A program made the position numbers and the translations under genes. The notes under the pieces are model-generated. The model was given only the letters and a program-made list of their open reading frames with translations, had not been told where the DNA came from and searched no databases. 64,000 nt of DNA. Origin: Rhodospirillales bacterium (GTDB taxonomy: Bacteria; Pseudomonadota; Alphaproteobacteria; Kiloniellales; JACOMY01). Positions 62,831 to 64,000 of the stretch are shown piece after piece. The first letter of the stretch is position 1, and every line of letters begins with the position of its first letter. The DNA lies in NCBI GenBank assembly GCA_014324045.1, contig JACOMY010000008.1, positions 20,774 through 84,773 on the forward strand, read 5' to 3'.

Positions 62831-63941
62831 AGACGACGCCGGGCCGCAGTTTTCCAGTGAGCGCACACGAGGGCCTTGGCGGCGTCCCTTTCCGGTCTGG
62901 ATGACCATCTTCAAAGACGGCAAATGGCTGGTTCCCCTTCGCGTTGCTGGGCTTAAATCCGCAGAGTTACTTGGGACGCTGCGATGCCTGGAGTCGACGT
63001 CGCCTCCCGCGCTATTCGACCGTGAGGCTTTCAAGCGAAAGTCATGGCGCTGAATCGCCTTTTCGAGCGTCACCGTGGCGAGTGTCGAAATGGGGGGCGA
63101 GTGCCGAAATGGGGCGCTGCTTTACGACGAGGCCCAGCCCGGCGGTTCGATCTTGCGGCAAGGGGATAGTTCGGCGAAATAACGATCATGGCGCCGGCTG
63201 GTCAAGATTTGACATCCCTCACGCTCGAAGGTGAGGGCAGCATCGTCTTAAAGCGCCATCCCAGAGCCAAGCGCTTGATGGTTTTGGCAGCTACCCAGAT
63301 CGACGGCCCGGCCGGCCGCACGGCGGCCTTGGCACTGACGATGCTCCCACTCGAGCGGAGGTTCGAACTCCTCTATCAAGAGCGGGGCGCATTGGATGTA
63401 GATCTGCAGCAGATCCCGCTCGCGGCCACCATAAGCTTGCTAATGGAGTTGTTTGCTGCGGTCGATCTGCGGAACGCCAACGAGGGAAAGGCTGACGGCG
63501 GGGCGTTTGGCAGCACCAACGGCGCTTAGCCTAAGGCGACCGCCGCTTGGGCCACTTAGGCGCGGGCACTGTGGGAGCCCTATTCCATGACCAACGATTT
63601 CCTTTCGGTGGATGTGTACCTCGACCTGACTGCTGCGCCGGAAAGCCCGACCTTTGTGGTCGGCGCTTTCCAAGATGCCATTTTCGACCTAGACGAGGAC
63701 TCTGCAAGCAGCCATGGCGCAAGTCAAGGCGGAGGGCTTCGTCTCAGCTGTTGAGAACCAGAACGCGGCATAGAGAGCCTTCTCGGCGATCTCGATGCTG
63801 AAGGGTTTGGGGGCAGCCGACCGTCGAGGACGGCACCATCATCTATCGCTCGAAGTGCAGGGTGACAAAAGTCTTTTGAAATCGGGCGGTTTCAGGGGTG
63901 TGGAATCGCCTGAAAAGGCGGTTTAGAGGTCAATTTCGAGG
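62831..63941 (+). other. Decayed coding DNA at right end
   Basis: Fragments of open frame occur (63188-63529, 112 residues with VDLQQIPLAATISLLMELFA; 63587 onward with MTNDFLSVDVYLDLTAA) but none has a full domain or a good start. They may be further pieces of the decayed paralogue. I see no RNA gene here. Confidence 0.35.
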
Positions 63942-63980
63942 GGGTGCGAAAGGCTTGGAAAATCCGGGCCTTCCGCACCC
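63942..63980 (+). terminator. Hairpin terminator-like sequence
   Basis: GGGTGCGAAAGGC (63942-63954) pairs with GCCTTCCGCACCC (63968-63980), with one mismatch, around a 13-base loop, and TTCGTTTTG follows. This looks like a factor-independent terminator for rightward transcription out of the decayed region, or for a gene beyond the window on the other strand. Confidence 0.55.
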
Positions 63981-64000
63981 TTCGTTTTGCCGGAAAAAGT

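Noticed and set aside
63340..63400. GAGGTTCGAACTCCTC, looks like a tRNA T-arm
   Set aside because: No anticodon arm, D-arm or acceptor stem can be built around it.
1..64000. Avoidance of CTGCAG as a trace of the PstI-type enzyme
   Set aside because: CTGCAG occurs often in the window (for example near 3961, 18226 and 34729), so no avoidance is seen; a host methylase would make avoidance needless anyway.

Overview
The window is chromosomal DNA of a GC-rich alphaproteobacterium, probably near the Rhodospirillales/Kiloniellales. This is an inference from gene content: a hopanoid cluster, a phasin (polyhydroxyalkanoate storage), a bacterial homospermidine synthase, and the alphaproteobacterial block rpoZ-rsh-acpS-lepB-rnc-era-recO-parC. 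No rRNA, tRNA or CRISPR array was found.

Layout. 1-6.3 kb: hopanoid genes hpnD (partial), hpnE, shc, hpnG, a convergent hpnH and an MlaC/HpnM-type protein. 6.3-10.7 kb: an insertion flanked by two copies of a phasin 3' end. It carries a broken serine resolvase, a membrane LytTR regulator, a DUF2141 protein and an exported carotenoid oxygenase, and the intact phasin gene follows. 11-20.6 kb: housekeeping genes: a D,D-carboxypeptidase with a SPOR domain, a FolM-like reductase with folB, uvrC, pgsA, the molybdenum cofactor genes mobB-moeA-moaD-moaE, and a DUF533 protein. 20.8-33 kb: an accessory stretch with a GIY-YIG/DUF4357 protein, a single-chain adenine methylase/BsuBI-PstI endonuclease, a quaternary-amine ABC transporter operon with an amidase, remnants, and two tandem secreted paralogues. 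33-48 kb: metabolism and envelope genes: gabD, chrA, gor, glk, an ArsP-like permease with a LysR regulator, a threonine/serine dehydratase, a haloacid dehalogenase, a lytic transglycosylase, dapA, smpB, a family 5 uracil-DNA glycosylase, a NYN protein and folK. 48.9-57.7 kb: rpoZ through parC. 57.7-58.5 kb: a very AT-rich patch and a broken IS5-type transposase. 58.5-62.2 kb: a small K+ channel-like protein, homospermidine synthase and a secreted protein of unknown function. 62.2-64 kb: decayed coding sequence, part of which looks like a paralogue of that secreted protein.

Most genes are ordinary core genes. The items most worth a second look are the fused restriction-modification protein, the phasin-tail duplication around the LytTR/carotenoid-oxygenase insertion, the betaine-type transporter operon ending in an amidase, the paired secreted proteins at 32-33 kb, and a dehydratase whose natural N-terminus has no canonical start codon. 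Start sites were reassigned by hand from ribosome-binding sites and family N-termini where noted. All family assignments come from reading motifs; no database search was run.
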